64,000 nt of DNA from an uncultured Lachnospiraceae bacterium (GTDB lineage: Bacteria > Bacillota > Clostridia > Lachnospirales > Lachnospiraceae): contig CAJULP010000009.1 of assembly GCA_910587295.1 (NCBI GenBank), forward strand, positions 1 to 64,000, given 5' to 3'. Below are positions 43,801 to 51,764 of the stretch, in pieces. The notes below the pieces were generated by a model. That model searched no databases. It was not told where the DNA came from and saw only the letters and a program-made list of their open reading frames with translations. Made by a program: the position numbers and the translations under genes. Position 1 is the first letter of the stretch. The number at the start of each line of letters is the position of its first letter.

Positions 43801-43828
43801 AAGGATTGCCGCAAAGCAATCCTTTTTT
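43801..43828 (+). terminator. Terminator shared by convergent genes
   Basis: AAGGATTGC / GCAATCCTT stem, loop CGCAAA, then T run. It follows the plus-strand gene by nine bases and touches the stop of the minus-strand DUF1934 gene, so it may act in both directions. Confidence 0.8.
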
Positions 43829-44276
43829 ATAATAATCTAAGCCCTTCTTCCCGGGGGCTGATCTTCATTTCTATCTTGCAATCCGCCAGATACTGGTAGT
43901 TTGCCTCCAGAATATAATCCACGTGGACCCGGATCTCCTTTTCCTTCTCCTCCACCGACACATTCCCGGTGTCGATCCCGATCAGAATATTTCCGTAAGG
44001 CGTCATGTAGCTGGTCATATTTTTCTTGTTTTCCTCAAAAACCATATGTACGTTGACAAGCCCCTTCTTCCTTACCTCAAGGCAGGAATCCCTGAATTTG
44101 ATCAGGTTTTTCGTCACATCCTCATACCCTTCCGTGACCTCCTCATACAGCACATAATGGCTGCCGTTCTTTAAATAATAATCCGCTGCGGTAATGGTCT
44201 CCAGCTCCTGCCCCCCGTCCGCATTTTCTATCTGCAGCCCCTTTAAGGCCAATAAAACTTCTTTCGTCATGATCAT
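43827..44276 (-). CDS. DUF1934 calycin-like protein
   Basis: 149 residues. 'DYYLKNGSHYVLYEEVTEGYEDVTKNLIKF' and 'VFEENKKNMTSYMTPYGNILIGIDTGNV' match the lipocalin-like DUF1934 family of Firmicutes, a small beta barrel of unknown function (YwiB relatives). No signal peptide. It follows murI by 14 bases on the same strand, so a two- or three-gene operon is likely. Confidence 0.85.
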   Translation of the reverse strand: MIMTKEVLLALKGLQIENADGGQELETITAADYYLKNGSHYVLYEEVTEGYEDVTKNLIKFRDSCLEVRKKGLVNVHMVFEENKKNMTSYMTPYGNILIGIDTGNVSVEEKEKEIRVHVDYILEANYQYLADCKIEMKISPREEGLRLL

Positions 44277-44290
44277 TCCTGTGCCTTTCC

Positions 44291-45112
44291 CTAATATTCT
44301 TCTATGTTGATTATTTTAGCCGAAAGGATGCCGTATTTGATAATGGAATTGGCAAATCCCCTGAACTTTTCCGCCTCATCGCTCACAAAAAAATGATACC
44401 GGTCATCCCCAAGCCTTCTCACCTCATGATTTAAAAGATCCTTTTTTTCCAGCATCTGCTTTAATTCCCTTGCAGTCTCATAGGCAGGGTTTACCAGCGT
44501 GACTTCTTCCCCCATGATCCTTCCCACAGTGGAACGGATCAGCGGATAATGGGTGCAGCCCAGGATCAGGGTATCAATCCCAATATCGATCAGTTCCGTC
44601 AGGTAACGCTTGGCGATCTCATCGGTGACAGGATCTTCCCACAGCCCTTCTTCCACCAGGGGAACAAATAAAGGGCAGGCCTTCCCCACCACTTCCACTG
44701 TTTTCTTTAACTCTTTTATGTATCTGGCGTAAATCCCGCTCCCAATGGTTCCCTGGGTGCCGATGACACCGATTTTTCCGTTTTGAGTGGCCTCAATTGC
44801 CGCCACCGCCCCTGGGATGACCACCCCCATCATGGGAAGATCCGTCTCCGACTCTAAGTCTTCTAAAGCATAGGCGCTTGCCGTATTACATGCCACCACG
44901 ATTGCCTTCACTTTCTGGCTTTGCAAAAAGCGCACGATCTGGCGGGAAAACCTGGTCACTGTCTCCCGGGACTTATTTCCATAGGGCACTCTGGCCGTGT
45001 CCCCAAAATAAACGATCCTTTCCTCCGGCATCTGGCGCATGATCTCCCTTGCCACCGTGAGCCCGCCAAGGCCGGAGTCAAACACCCCGATGGGCGCATT
45101 CCTGTCTGTCAT
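44291..45112 (-). CDS. murI: Glutamate racemase
   Basis: 273 residues. The two catalytic cysteines lie in 'IVVACNTASAYAL' and 'LILGCTHYPLIRS'. The N-terminus 'PIGVFDSGLGGLTVAREI' and 'YFGDTARVPYGNKS' are diagnostic. It makes D-glutamate for peptidoglycan. Its start overlaps the end of the small exported protein gene by 35 bases, suggesting coupled translation. Confidence 0.95.
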   Translation of the reverse strand: MTDRNAPIGVFDSGLGGLTVAREIMRQMPEERIVYFGDTARVPYGNKSRETVTRFSRQIVRFLQSQKVKAIVVACNTASAYALEDLESETDLPMMGVVIPGAVAAIEATQNGKIGVIGTQGTIGSGIYARYIKELKKTVEVVGKACPLFVPLVEEGLWEDPVTDEIAKRYLTELIDIGIDTLILGCTHYPLIRSTVGRIMGEEVTLVNPAYETARELKQMLEKKDLLNHEVRRLGDDRYHFFVSDEAEKFRGFANSIIKYGILSAKIINIEEY

Positions 45113-45389
45113 ATCCTGCTTCCTTTTCCTGTGTTCCTTTTTCTTTTCCCTGATATAAATATTCCATGATCCGGCTTTTTATACGGACATTCCCACTTTT
45201 TATACCGGTATCGCCAAGGCCGTTTACCAGCATTTCCACAAAAGATGCCGGGCTCTCCCCGTTCGTCTCCTCCTTGGCGCTTTCCAGTACATATTCTTCC
45301 GTTACCGCCGAAAGCTCCGGATACACAAACCCCCACCAGCCTATAGTTGCCGCAAACAATACCATTGTCTCCCAAAAACGCTTCCTCAC
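45078..45389 (-). CDS. Small exported or membrane-anchored hypothetical protein
   Basis: 103 residues. The N-terminus 'MRKRFWETMVLFAATIGWWGFVYPEL' is a signal/anchor helix. A short acidic part and 'VRIKSRIMEYLYQGKEK' follow. Similar small proteins before murI occur in Lachnospiraceae as far as I recall; function unknown. The last ~12 codons overlap murI in another frame. The start lies 62 bases downstream of palindromic element 2. Confidence 0.65.
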   Translation of the reverse strand: MRKRFWETMVLFAATIGWWGFVYPELSAVTEEYVLESAKEETNGESPASFVEMLVNGLGDTGIKSGNVRIKSRIMEYLYQGKEKGTQEKEAGYDRQECAHRGV

Positions 45390-45451
45390 ACTTTTATCCC
45401 TTTCTGATTTTCTCTTGATAAAAGTGTTTCCATTTTATGGGCGCTTATTCA

Positions 45452-45785
45452 AGCCAATGTCATTAAGTTTAAGAAGCGGTAAGCGGACAAAGGGCGGCAC
45501 GTCTGGTCATGACTGGCCATAAAATTTATGCCGAGCCTTATGGAAAGCGGTTAGCAGGGCTTAGTATTCCTTTCATATACCCAGTAAGCATCGGACACGA
45601 TGTCCGATGAAGGCGCAATTTGGCCATGGAAGGCCAACTGCGCCGTTTACGTCTTTGCTCCATAACCTGCAGCAGGAATGCTTAGCCCTCCTTACCGCCA
45701 GACATAGGTTCGGCATGAACTTTATGGCCAGTCATGATAAACGTGCCGCCCTCTGTCTGCTCCCGCTTCTTAACTTAACGACATT
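45452..45785. mobile_element. Palindromic intergenic element, copy 2 (334 bp)
   Basis: Shares a ~200-base core with 41388-41703: GGACA-CGA-TGTCC at 45593-45605 and the nested hairpin at 45612-45644, differing by two substitutions in 33 bases. The outer arms differ in sequence from copy 1 but remain self-complementary (e.g. GGGCGGCACGT with ACGTGCCGCCC). Flanked by the 9-bp direct repeat GCTTATTCA at 45443-45451 and 45786-45794. The right end includes the last codons and stop of the GntR gene. No protein is evident. Confidence 0.7.
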
Positions 45786-46476
45786 GCTTATTCAGCCTGC
45801 TTTCATTTTCCATCCGAATCTGGCGGATGATGGAGCTTTCCTGATTGTCAATGTGAAGTCTTGCCGCTTTTGCCGCGCGTTTCTTATCCCTTGACGCAAT
45901 GCTCTCATAAATCTCTTTATGTTCCGCAATCAGATTATCGTGTTGTTCTTCTTCATTAATATAAACAAAACGATAGCGGTACATTTGCTCGGAAAGGTTA
46001 TTCACCAGCTGTTGCAGCCGAAGATTCCCCACGGCTTCCACAATAATATCATGAAATGCTACATCCGCCTGTGCAATCACCGCCGCGTCCTTTCCCTGGG
46101 CCGCTTTTTTAAATTCCTGATAGGCTGTCCAAAGCTCTTTGATCCCATTTTCATCGATCCTCTGGCAGGCAAGCTCTACGCTCAGCACATCCAGGGCACG
46201 GCGCACCTCCAGCACGTCCTTTAAGCTCTTTTCCGTGATCCTCGCCACTTCCGCCCCGCGTCTTGGGATCATGATCACCAATCCTTCCAGCTCCAGTTTA
46301 CGGATCGCCTCCCGGATCGGCGTCCGGCTGACACCCAAGCGGTTAGCCAAATGTACCTCCATCAGACGTTCTCCGGGCTTTAACTGTCCTTTTAAAATTG
46401 CCCTTCTTAAGGTGTTGAACACCACATCGCGCAGCGGCAGAAACTCATCCATATCAATCTGTAAATGTCCGTCCAT
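45775..46476 (-). CDS. GntR family regulator, FadR subfamily
   Basis: 233 residues from ATG 46476, six bases after AAGGAGG. The N-terminal winged helix has 'ILKGQLKPGERLMEVHLANRLGVSRTPIREAIRKLELEGLV'. The C-terminal FCD domain has the metal/ligand His residues in 'ADVAFHDIIVEAVGN' and 'NLIAEHKEIYESI'. It probably represses genes for an organic-acid pathway; the effector is unknown. Its 3' end (last ~4 codons and stop) lies within palindromic element 2, so the protein tail may have been changed by insertion. Confidence 0.9.
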   Translation of the reverse strand: MDGHLQIDMDEFLPLRDVVFNTLRRAILKGQLKPGERLMEVHLANRLGVSRTPIREAIRKLELEGLVIMIPRRGAEVARITEKSLKDVLEVRRALDVLSVELACQRIDENGIKELWTAYQEFKKAAQGKDAAVIAQADVAFHDIIVEAVGNLRLQQLVNNLSEQMYRYRFVYINEEEQHDNLIAEHKEIYESIASRDKKRAAKAARLHIDNQESSIIRQIRMENESRLNKQCR

Positions 46477-46564
46477 CCCCATCCTCCTTCCGGGTAATCC
46501 CCCAAGGTCCATCACCGTCCATCCCGCAATGATTCCTTGGCCATATATTCTAAAACAGCCTGGT

Positions 46565-47452
46565 TCACTGCCTGTCAGGATAGAACCGTGTCACAAAAAC
46601 CTGTCTGGCAAGTCCGGCATTTTTAATCCCTTCCGCTGCTGCCTGGGCGGATTCCCGCTCCCTAAACATCCCAAACACCGTAGGACCGCTTCCACTCATC
46701 AGCGCATTCCATGCCCCTTCTTCTTTCATTTTACGTTTAATCTCCTCAATCACCGGATAGGCTTTTGCCGTCACGGTTTCCAATACATTGCCAAGCCGTC
46801 CGGTTATCCCCTCTAAGCTGCCTTTCCGGATGGCCAGGACCATACCGTCAATATCCGGATGCTCCTTTAAGGTATCTGCATGGAGATTTTCATATACAAA
46901 TTTTGTGGAAACATTACAATCAGGCTTTGCCACCACTAACACACATTGGGGCGGCGCCGGCAGCGGAGTCAGGATCTCACCTATCCCCTCGGAAAGCGCG
47001 GTTCCTCCCATGATACAGTAAGGAACGTCTGCCCCGATCCGCACCCCCAGCCTTTTCATCTCTTCCATATCCATGGAAAGCCCGAACAATTCATTCAGTC
47101 CGTGAAATACCGCCGCCGCATCGGTGCTCCCCCCTGCCATCCCGGCAGCAACGGGGATATTCTTTTCCAATGTAATTTTAACGCCCTGCCTGATTCCCTT
47201 TTCTTCCATTAGAAGCTCCGCCGCCCGGCAGATCAGGTTATCTTTTCCAAGAGGCAGGGTTTTGTCATCCGCCGAAAGTTCAATCCCCGGCGTCTCGGCC
47301 GGCTTAAAGGTAAGCCGATCCCAGATATCCACTGTCTGCATGATCATCTTGACCTCATGGTACCCGTCCGAGCGCCTCCGCAGCACATCAAGGCCCAGAT
47401 TAATCTTGGCGTAAGCTTTTCGCTCTATATGATTTGTTGTAATGTGGTCCAT
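46565..47452 (-). CDS. ispE: 4-diphosphocytidyl-2-C-methyl-D-erythritol kinase
   Basis: 295 residues from ATG 47452 (RBS AGGGGGG); a frame extension to 47482 is not supported. GHMP kinase motifs: 'KAYAKINLGLDVLRRRSDGYHEV', 'IPVAAGMAGGSTDAAAVFHGL' (ATP loop) and 'ALMSGSGPTVFGMF'. Acts in the MEP isoprenoid pathway. Followed at 89 bases by the GntR gene, an arrangement common in Lachnospiraceae. Confidence 0.95.
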   Translation of the reverse strand: MDHITTNHIERKAYAKINLGLDVLRRRSDGYHEVKMIMQTVDIWDRLTFKPAETPGIELSADDKTLPLGKDNLICRAAELLMEEKGIRQGVKITLEKNIPVAAGMAGGSTDAAAVFHGLNELFGLSMDMEEMKRLGVRIGADVPYCIMGGTALSEGIGEILTPLPAPPQCVLVVAKPDCNVSTKFVYENLHADTLKEHPDIDGMVLAIRKGSLEGITGRLGNVLETVTAKAYPVIEEIKRKMKEEGAWNALMSGSGPTVFGMFRERESAQAAAEGIKNAGLARQVFVTRFYPDRQ

Positions 47453-47586
47453 TATGCCCCCCTGTGTCTTACTTGTATACATTATACATCCAGATTGTAC
47501 TTAATTATATACAATTTTGACTTGGTTCGTCAAGACCTATCCGCCCGGCAGCCAGGGCGCTCCCATAAAAAATTTTTACGATCCCC

Positions 47587-47614
47587 TAAATTATTCTCCG
47601 TATTTAACCGATAT
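47587..47614 (+). promoter_or_regulatory. Possible sigma-28 type promoter
   Basis: TAAA-N16-ACCGATAT, close to the sigma-28 consensus but with a one-base-longer spacer and one altered -10 base. A TATAAT lies just downstream (47628-47633) without a good -35, so a sigma-A promoter is also possible. Confidence 0.4.
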
Positions 47615-47666
47615 CTTTCTTGCAGGTATAATAATTCACATTTCAAATAACCAAGGAGGGTGAGTC

Positions 47667-48293
47667 ATGAGTGTAAACGGAGTTACAGGTGCAAGTGATG
47701 TCTACAGCACATATGCCACACAGTCAAAAAGCACCGAGACCAAAACGGAAACCAAAACAAACGGAACGGAAAACAAGACCAACGAATCTGCAGGTGCAGT
47801 GTACGAGCCTTCAAAAGAAACGCAGGCTTCTTCTGTCAAGAAAACTTATAAACCTGACACCAATATGGTAGCAAAATTAAAAGCAGATGCTGAAGCAAGA
47901 ACGGCACAGCTTAAGAGCCTTGTAGAGAAAATGCTGACCAAGCAGGGCGAGACCTACGGAAAAGCAAACGATATCTGGAGCATTTTATCCAGCGGAAACT
48001 TCACTGTTGACCCCGCCACCAAGGCGCAGGCACAGGCCGATATCGCTGAGGACGGATACTGGGGTGTTTCCCAGACTTCACAGCGTATCCTTGATTTTGC
48101 AACCGCTTTGACAGGCGGCGATCCTGACAAGATTGAAGAAATGCGTTCCGCATTCTTAAAAGGCTACAAGCAGGCAGAAAAGACATGGGGCGGAAATCTC
48201 CCCGACATCTCTAAGCAGACCTACGACGCAGTTATGAAAGGCTTTGATGACATGGCTGCAGCAGCAAAGAAAGTAGAAGCAACCGAAGAATAA
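47667..48293 (+). CDS. Conserved hypothetical protein with Ser/Thr/Lys-rich N-terminus
   Basis: 208 residues, RBS AAGGAGGGTGA. Residues 1-60 are low-complexity ('QSKSTETKTETKTNGTENKT'), without signal peptide or membrane helix. Residues 65-205 are helical and include 'LVEKMLTKQGETYGKANDIW', 'AQADIAEDGYWGVSQTSQRILDFATALTGGDPDKI' and 'FLKGYKQAEKTWGGNLPDIS'. I have seen this type in motile Clostridia but know no function; the N-terminus resembles substrates of flagellar export in lacking Cys and being disordered. Has its own terminator. Confidence 0.7.
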   Translation: MSVNGVTGASDVYSTYATQSKSTETKTETKTNGTENKTNESAGAVYEPSKETQASSVKKTYKPDTNMVAKLKADAEARTAQLKSLVEKMLTKQGETYGKANDIWSILSSGNFTVDPATKAQAQADIAEDGYWGVSQTSQRILDFATALTGGDPDKIEEMRSAFLKGYKQAEKTWGGNLPDISKQTYDAVMKGFDDMAAAAKKVEATEE

Positions 48294-48300
48294 TCAACTA

Positions 48301-48330
48301 AAAAGAATCCTGCAAGCAGGATTCTTTTTT
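48301..48330 (+). terminator. Terminator of the 208-residue protein gene
   Basis: AAAGAATCCTGC / GCAGGATTCTTT stem with a two-base centre, then a T run. It lies between convergent genes. Confidence 0.85.
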
Positions 48331-48333
48331 ACG

Positions 48334-49920
48334 TTACATCCCTTTTACAATTAAAATCTTATCCCCCGCCCTCACTTCGTCATTTTGCAGGGCATTGGTC
48401 TGTTTGATCACCGAAACCGGAACATAATACCGTTTCCCGATATCCCACAAACTTTCCCCTTCCCTTACCATATAAACCGCAATCCCCGGAAGGGCTGCCA
48501 TTTTCTCCATATCCGGCTCCGTGACAATGATCTGTTCCACGATCTTTTCCTGCCATTTGCGGTAAATGTTTGCCCGGAAGTAAAGCACACACTTCACATC
48601 CACTTCCTGATTGTCTATGATCGCTACCGCGATCTGGTCCACACAGGCATTCACCGGATAAACGCAGTCATCCAGGCTGCCGTCCGTCTCTAGCAGATAC
48701 TGGAAGGGGATACTCCCCCTGATCACTCCGTATCTTTCCTTTTCATTGCTGCATTCATAAAAAATCTGCAGCTCCACCGTTCCGGTAATTTCAATGCCGC
48801 CCTCCACGGCTTTCTTTTCCCCGATCTGAAGCTTCCCTGCCGTATGGAGGATCTTGTGGAGCATGGCGTTTTCCTCCTGTGCCTTAAAATGCCCGGAAAT
48901 CTTTGCCTTCCCGCTGCACTTGCCCTGCAGTCGCTTAAAATCCGCATTTTTCTCCTGGACGGCAACTTCCTTCACCACCCCATATACATCGGACAAAATA
49001 TCAATACTGTCTTCCTCATAGATGCAGATATCCAGCTCCAGACATTGCTCAAAGGTGATCACCCTCTCTTCCCCGTCAAAATCAGGACGCACTTCCACGT
49101 CCTTGTTCTGGGCGCAAAGATGGATCTCCGGAATCATTCCCTCCCGGCAGCCGCCGCATTCCAGACTGCCGGCAAAGGGAAGGGTGGTCTCATAATGGCA
49201 GATTTCCTCTTCATCCCCCTGCCCCCGTTCATTCTGGCCGCGGTAAAGAAAAAAGGCGTGTAATTCCCCCTGCAGCGCAATCTTATCCTCCAGTGCCTTG
49301 AACTCTACCGTACCCGGCACCACCTCAGACCAGATCATGGAAGCAATATTCGGGAAACTCCCCGGAATCTCCACTTCTTCTTTGATGCGGAAAATATCCT
49401 TCTTCTTCACCGCCACCGTTGCCACATCCAGCGTCTTTTTCCTAAACTCCACCGGTTCCTCACTGTAAAGGTCCACCGCCGTCTCCTCGTCGGAAATCTC
49501 CCCACAGCTTAAGGACAGCCCCAAAAGCGACTGTATGCTCAGTTTCCGCGAATTGATCATCCCTACGCTTAAATCTTCAATCTCCCAATCCACGTTGACG
49601 CTGTCACCGTTTTTTACCCCTTCCATAAAGACCATTTCCTCGAAGGGAATCGTACCTTCCATGCAGGCCACATCATTTTTTTCCTCTGCCCCGCTTCCTT
49701 TTTCCGTCAGATAGAGAACATAAAACTCCAGCTTTCCCTTCACAGCCGCATGGTCATCCGTTACCTTTACCTCGTCAACCACTACATTTCCTCTATCCAT
49801 GATCAGCTTTGCGGCATCCGGCCTGGAATCAGAGATGATCACGTCATCTTCCAATGTCATCTGGGTAAATGCCCTGCAGCGTTCACGGTCCATATGTATA
49901 TTCCGTTTGATCAGTTCCAC
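48334..49920 (-). CDS. DUF3794 and LysM domain protein (spore-envelope type)
   Basis: 528 residues from GTG 49920, which has GGGAGG seven bases upstream. Several DUF3794 repeats: 'VVVDEVKVTDDHAAVKGKLEFYVLYLTEKG', a second in the 220-300 region, and a third ending 'VAIIDNQEVDVKCVLYFRANIY'. The C-terminal LysM is 'YMVREGESLWDIGKRYYVPVSVIKQTN', ending 'GDKILIVKG'. Related Clostridia proteins (SpoVID/SafA-like) coat the forespore. No signal peptide, as expected for an assembly made in the mother cell. Supports a spore-former lineage. Confidence 0.85.
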   Translation of the reverse strand: MELIKRNIHMDRERCRAFTQMTLEDDVIISDSRPDAAKLIMDRGNVVVDEVKVTDDHAAVKGKLEFYVLYLTEKGSGAEEKNDVACMEGTIPFEEMVFMEGVKNGDSVNVDWEIEDLSVGMINSRKLSIQSLLGLSLSCGEISDEETAVDLYSEEPVEFRKKTLDVATVAVKKKDIFRIKEEVEIPGSFPNIASMIWSEVVPGTVEFKALEDKIALQGELHAFFLYRGQNERGQGDEEEICHYETTLPFAGSLECGGCREGMIPEIHLCAQNKDVEVRPDFDGEERVITFEQCLELDICIYEEDSIDILSDVYGVVKEVAVQEKNADFKRLQGKCSGKAKISGHFKAQEENAMLHKILHTAGKLQIGEKKAVEGGIEITGTVELQIFYECSNEKERYGVIRGSIPFQYLLETDGSLDDCVYPVNACVDQIAVAIIDNQEVDVKCVLYFRANIYRKWQEKIVEQIIVTEPDMEKMAALPGIAVYMVREGESLWDIGKRYYVPVSVIKQTNALQNDEVRAGDKILIVKGM

Positions 49921-49982
49921 AAAAATACCTCCCAGCGTGTACTTATTGTAACTATATGACACCGGGAGGCAAAATATGAAAC

Positions 49983-50885
49983 TTAACTTACTGCACCAAT
50001 CAATTCACGGATATCTTCCACTCCATATCTTTCCATATATTTTTTTATCCCTTCCACCACTTCCACCGTGGTATAAGGATTCACAAAATTCATGGCGCCT
50101 ACAGCCACCGCCGAAGCCCCCGCGAGCAAAAACTCAATGGCATCCTCCGCACATGCAATGCCGCCCATGCCGATCACGGGGATTTTTACCGCCTGGGCTG
50201 CCTGATAGACCATGCGCACCGCCACCGGCTTAATGGCAGGACCGGAAAGCCCGCCGGTTTTGTTTGCCAGCACAAACTTACGTCTGTGCACGTCGATCTT
50301 CATTCCGGTCAGCGTGTTGATCAGGGAAATACCGTCCGCCCCTGCTGCCTCCGCTGCTTTTGCCATCTGCGCAATATCCGTCACATTCGGGCTTAGCTTC
50401 ATGATCACCGGCTGCTTTGCTTTCTTTTTAATCCGGGAGGTAATGTCATAAAGGCAGTCCGCCTTCTGTCCGAAGGCAATGGCGCCTTCTTTCACGTTCG
50501 GGCAGGACACATTGATCTCCAGAAGGTCTACGCCGCTGTCTGAAAGTTTTTCCACTACTTCCAAATAATCTTCCACACTCTTCCCACACACATTGACGAT
50601 GATCTTCGTATCGAACTTTTTAAGAAAGGGGATATCCCTTTCAAGGAACACGTCTATACCGGGGTTTTGCAGCCCAATGGCGTTCAGCATCCCCCCCCAG
50701 GTTTCCGCCACCCGGGGAACCGGATTCCCCTCCCAGGGAACATTGGCCACCCCTTTTGTCACCACTGCGCCAAGACTGTTCAAATCCACAAAATCACTGT
50801 ACTCCATCCCCGAACCAAAGGTTCCGGATGCGGTCATCACCGGGTTTTTCAATTCCACCCCTGCAATTTTCACTTTTGTATTCAT
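49983..50885 (-). CDS. pyrD: Dihydroorotate dehydrogenase B, catalytic subunit
   Basis: 300 residues. FMN/orotate motifs 'TASGTFGSGMEYSDFVDL', 'LEINVSCPNVKEGAIAFG' (active-site Cys of class 1B), 'IMKLSPNVTDI' and 'IGMGGIACAEDAIEFLLAGASAVAVG'. Oxidises dihydroorotate with NAD through PyrK. Its start codon overlaps the pyrK stop by one base. Confidence 0.95.
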   Translation of the reverse strand: MNTKVKIAGVELKNPVMTASGTFGSGMEYSDFVDLNSLGAVVTKGVANVPWEGNPVPRVAETWGGMLNAIGLQNPGIDVFLERDIPFLKKFDTKIIVNVCGKSVEDYLEVVEKLSDSGVDLLEINVSCPNVKEGAIAFGQKADCLYDITSRIKKKAKQPVIMKLSPNVTDIAQMAKAAEAAGADGISLINTLTGMKIDVHRRKFVLANKTGGLSGPAIKPVAVRMVYQAAQAVKIPVIGMGGIACAEDAIEFLLAGASAVAVGAMNFVNPYTTVEVVEGIKKYMERYGVEDIRELIGAVS

Positions 50886-51712
50886 CAGATTTCCACCTCC
50901 CCCGCTTCAAAGACCGGCCCCTCCGTACAGATTCTTGCATTCTTCACATGAGAATGTGGATCCTTTCTTGTGGTCTTACACACACAGCCCAGGCAGGCCC
51001 CTACACCGCAGGCCATCCTTTCCTCCAGGGAAATATATGCCAAAACCCCTTCCTTAGCCGCAAAGGCTTTCACCGCCCGGAGCATAGGCATAGGACCACA
51101 GGCCATGATAAGCGCCGGCCGGATCCCTTCCTTACTTAATACATCCAGCACATTTCCCTTTACACCTGCGCTGCCATCTTCCGTTGCCGTCAAAACCCTG
51201 CCGTACTTTGCAAGGTCATCCGCAAGAAACAGGTTTTGATCCCGATAACCGGCCACGATTACCGGCTCTGTGCCCTGCGCTGAAAGCTCCTTTGCCAGTT
51301 CCAGCATAGGAGGAATCCCGATGCCACCCCCTAAAAGGACGATTTCCCTTCCGCCAGGCTCCTCTTTCTTATTCTCTTTTCCGGTATAGTTTTCCAAAAC
51401 TTCCCTTACCGGGTATCCATTCCCTAATACCCCTAAAATATCCACTTTTTGTTTCGGTTTCCATGTAGCAAACCATGCCGTACCCGCACCCACAATCCGA
51501 TACACCACCCGGAGCGCTCCTCTTGCCTTATCCACTTCGCAGATACTGATGGGCCTTGGCAGAAGATGAGCCCCGTCTTCCGGGTAAATGCCGATAAACT
51601 GCCCTGCCCCTGCCTCTTTTGCCAATTCCGTTTCCATCCACAGATCATAAATACCCGGTGCAATCTTTTGCTGCGAAAGCACCCTCCCCTGTACCTTTTT
51701 CTTTCCGCTCAT
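50885..51712 (-). CDS. pyrK: Dihydroorotate dehydrogenase B, electron-transfer subunit
   Basis: 275 residues. FAD-binding 'LLPRPISICEVD', NAD-binding 'IVLLGGGIGIPPMLELAKEL' and the C-terminal 2Fe-2S cysteines in 'ACGVGACLGCVCKTT' plus 'RICTEGPVF'. Moves electrons from PyrD flavin to NAD. In the order pyrC-pyrK-pyrD. Confidence 0.95.
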   Translation of the reverse strand: MSGKKKVQGRVLSQQKIAPGIYDLWMETELAKEAGAGQFIGIYPEDGAHLLPRPISICEVDKARGALRVVYRIVGAGTAWFATWKPKQKVDILGVLGNGYPVREVLENYTGKENKKEEPGGREIVLLGGGIGIPPMLELAKELSAQGTEPVIVAGYRDQNLFLADDLAKYGRVLTATEDGSAGVKGNVLDVLSKEGIRPALIMACGPMPMLRAVKAFAAKEGVLAYISLEERMACGVGACLGCVCKTTRKDPHSHVKNARICTEGPVFEAGEVEI

Positions 51713-51764
51713 CCCTGATTTCCTTTCTGAAACATTCCTGCGCTGCTCCTATTATATACCAGAT

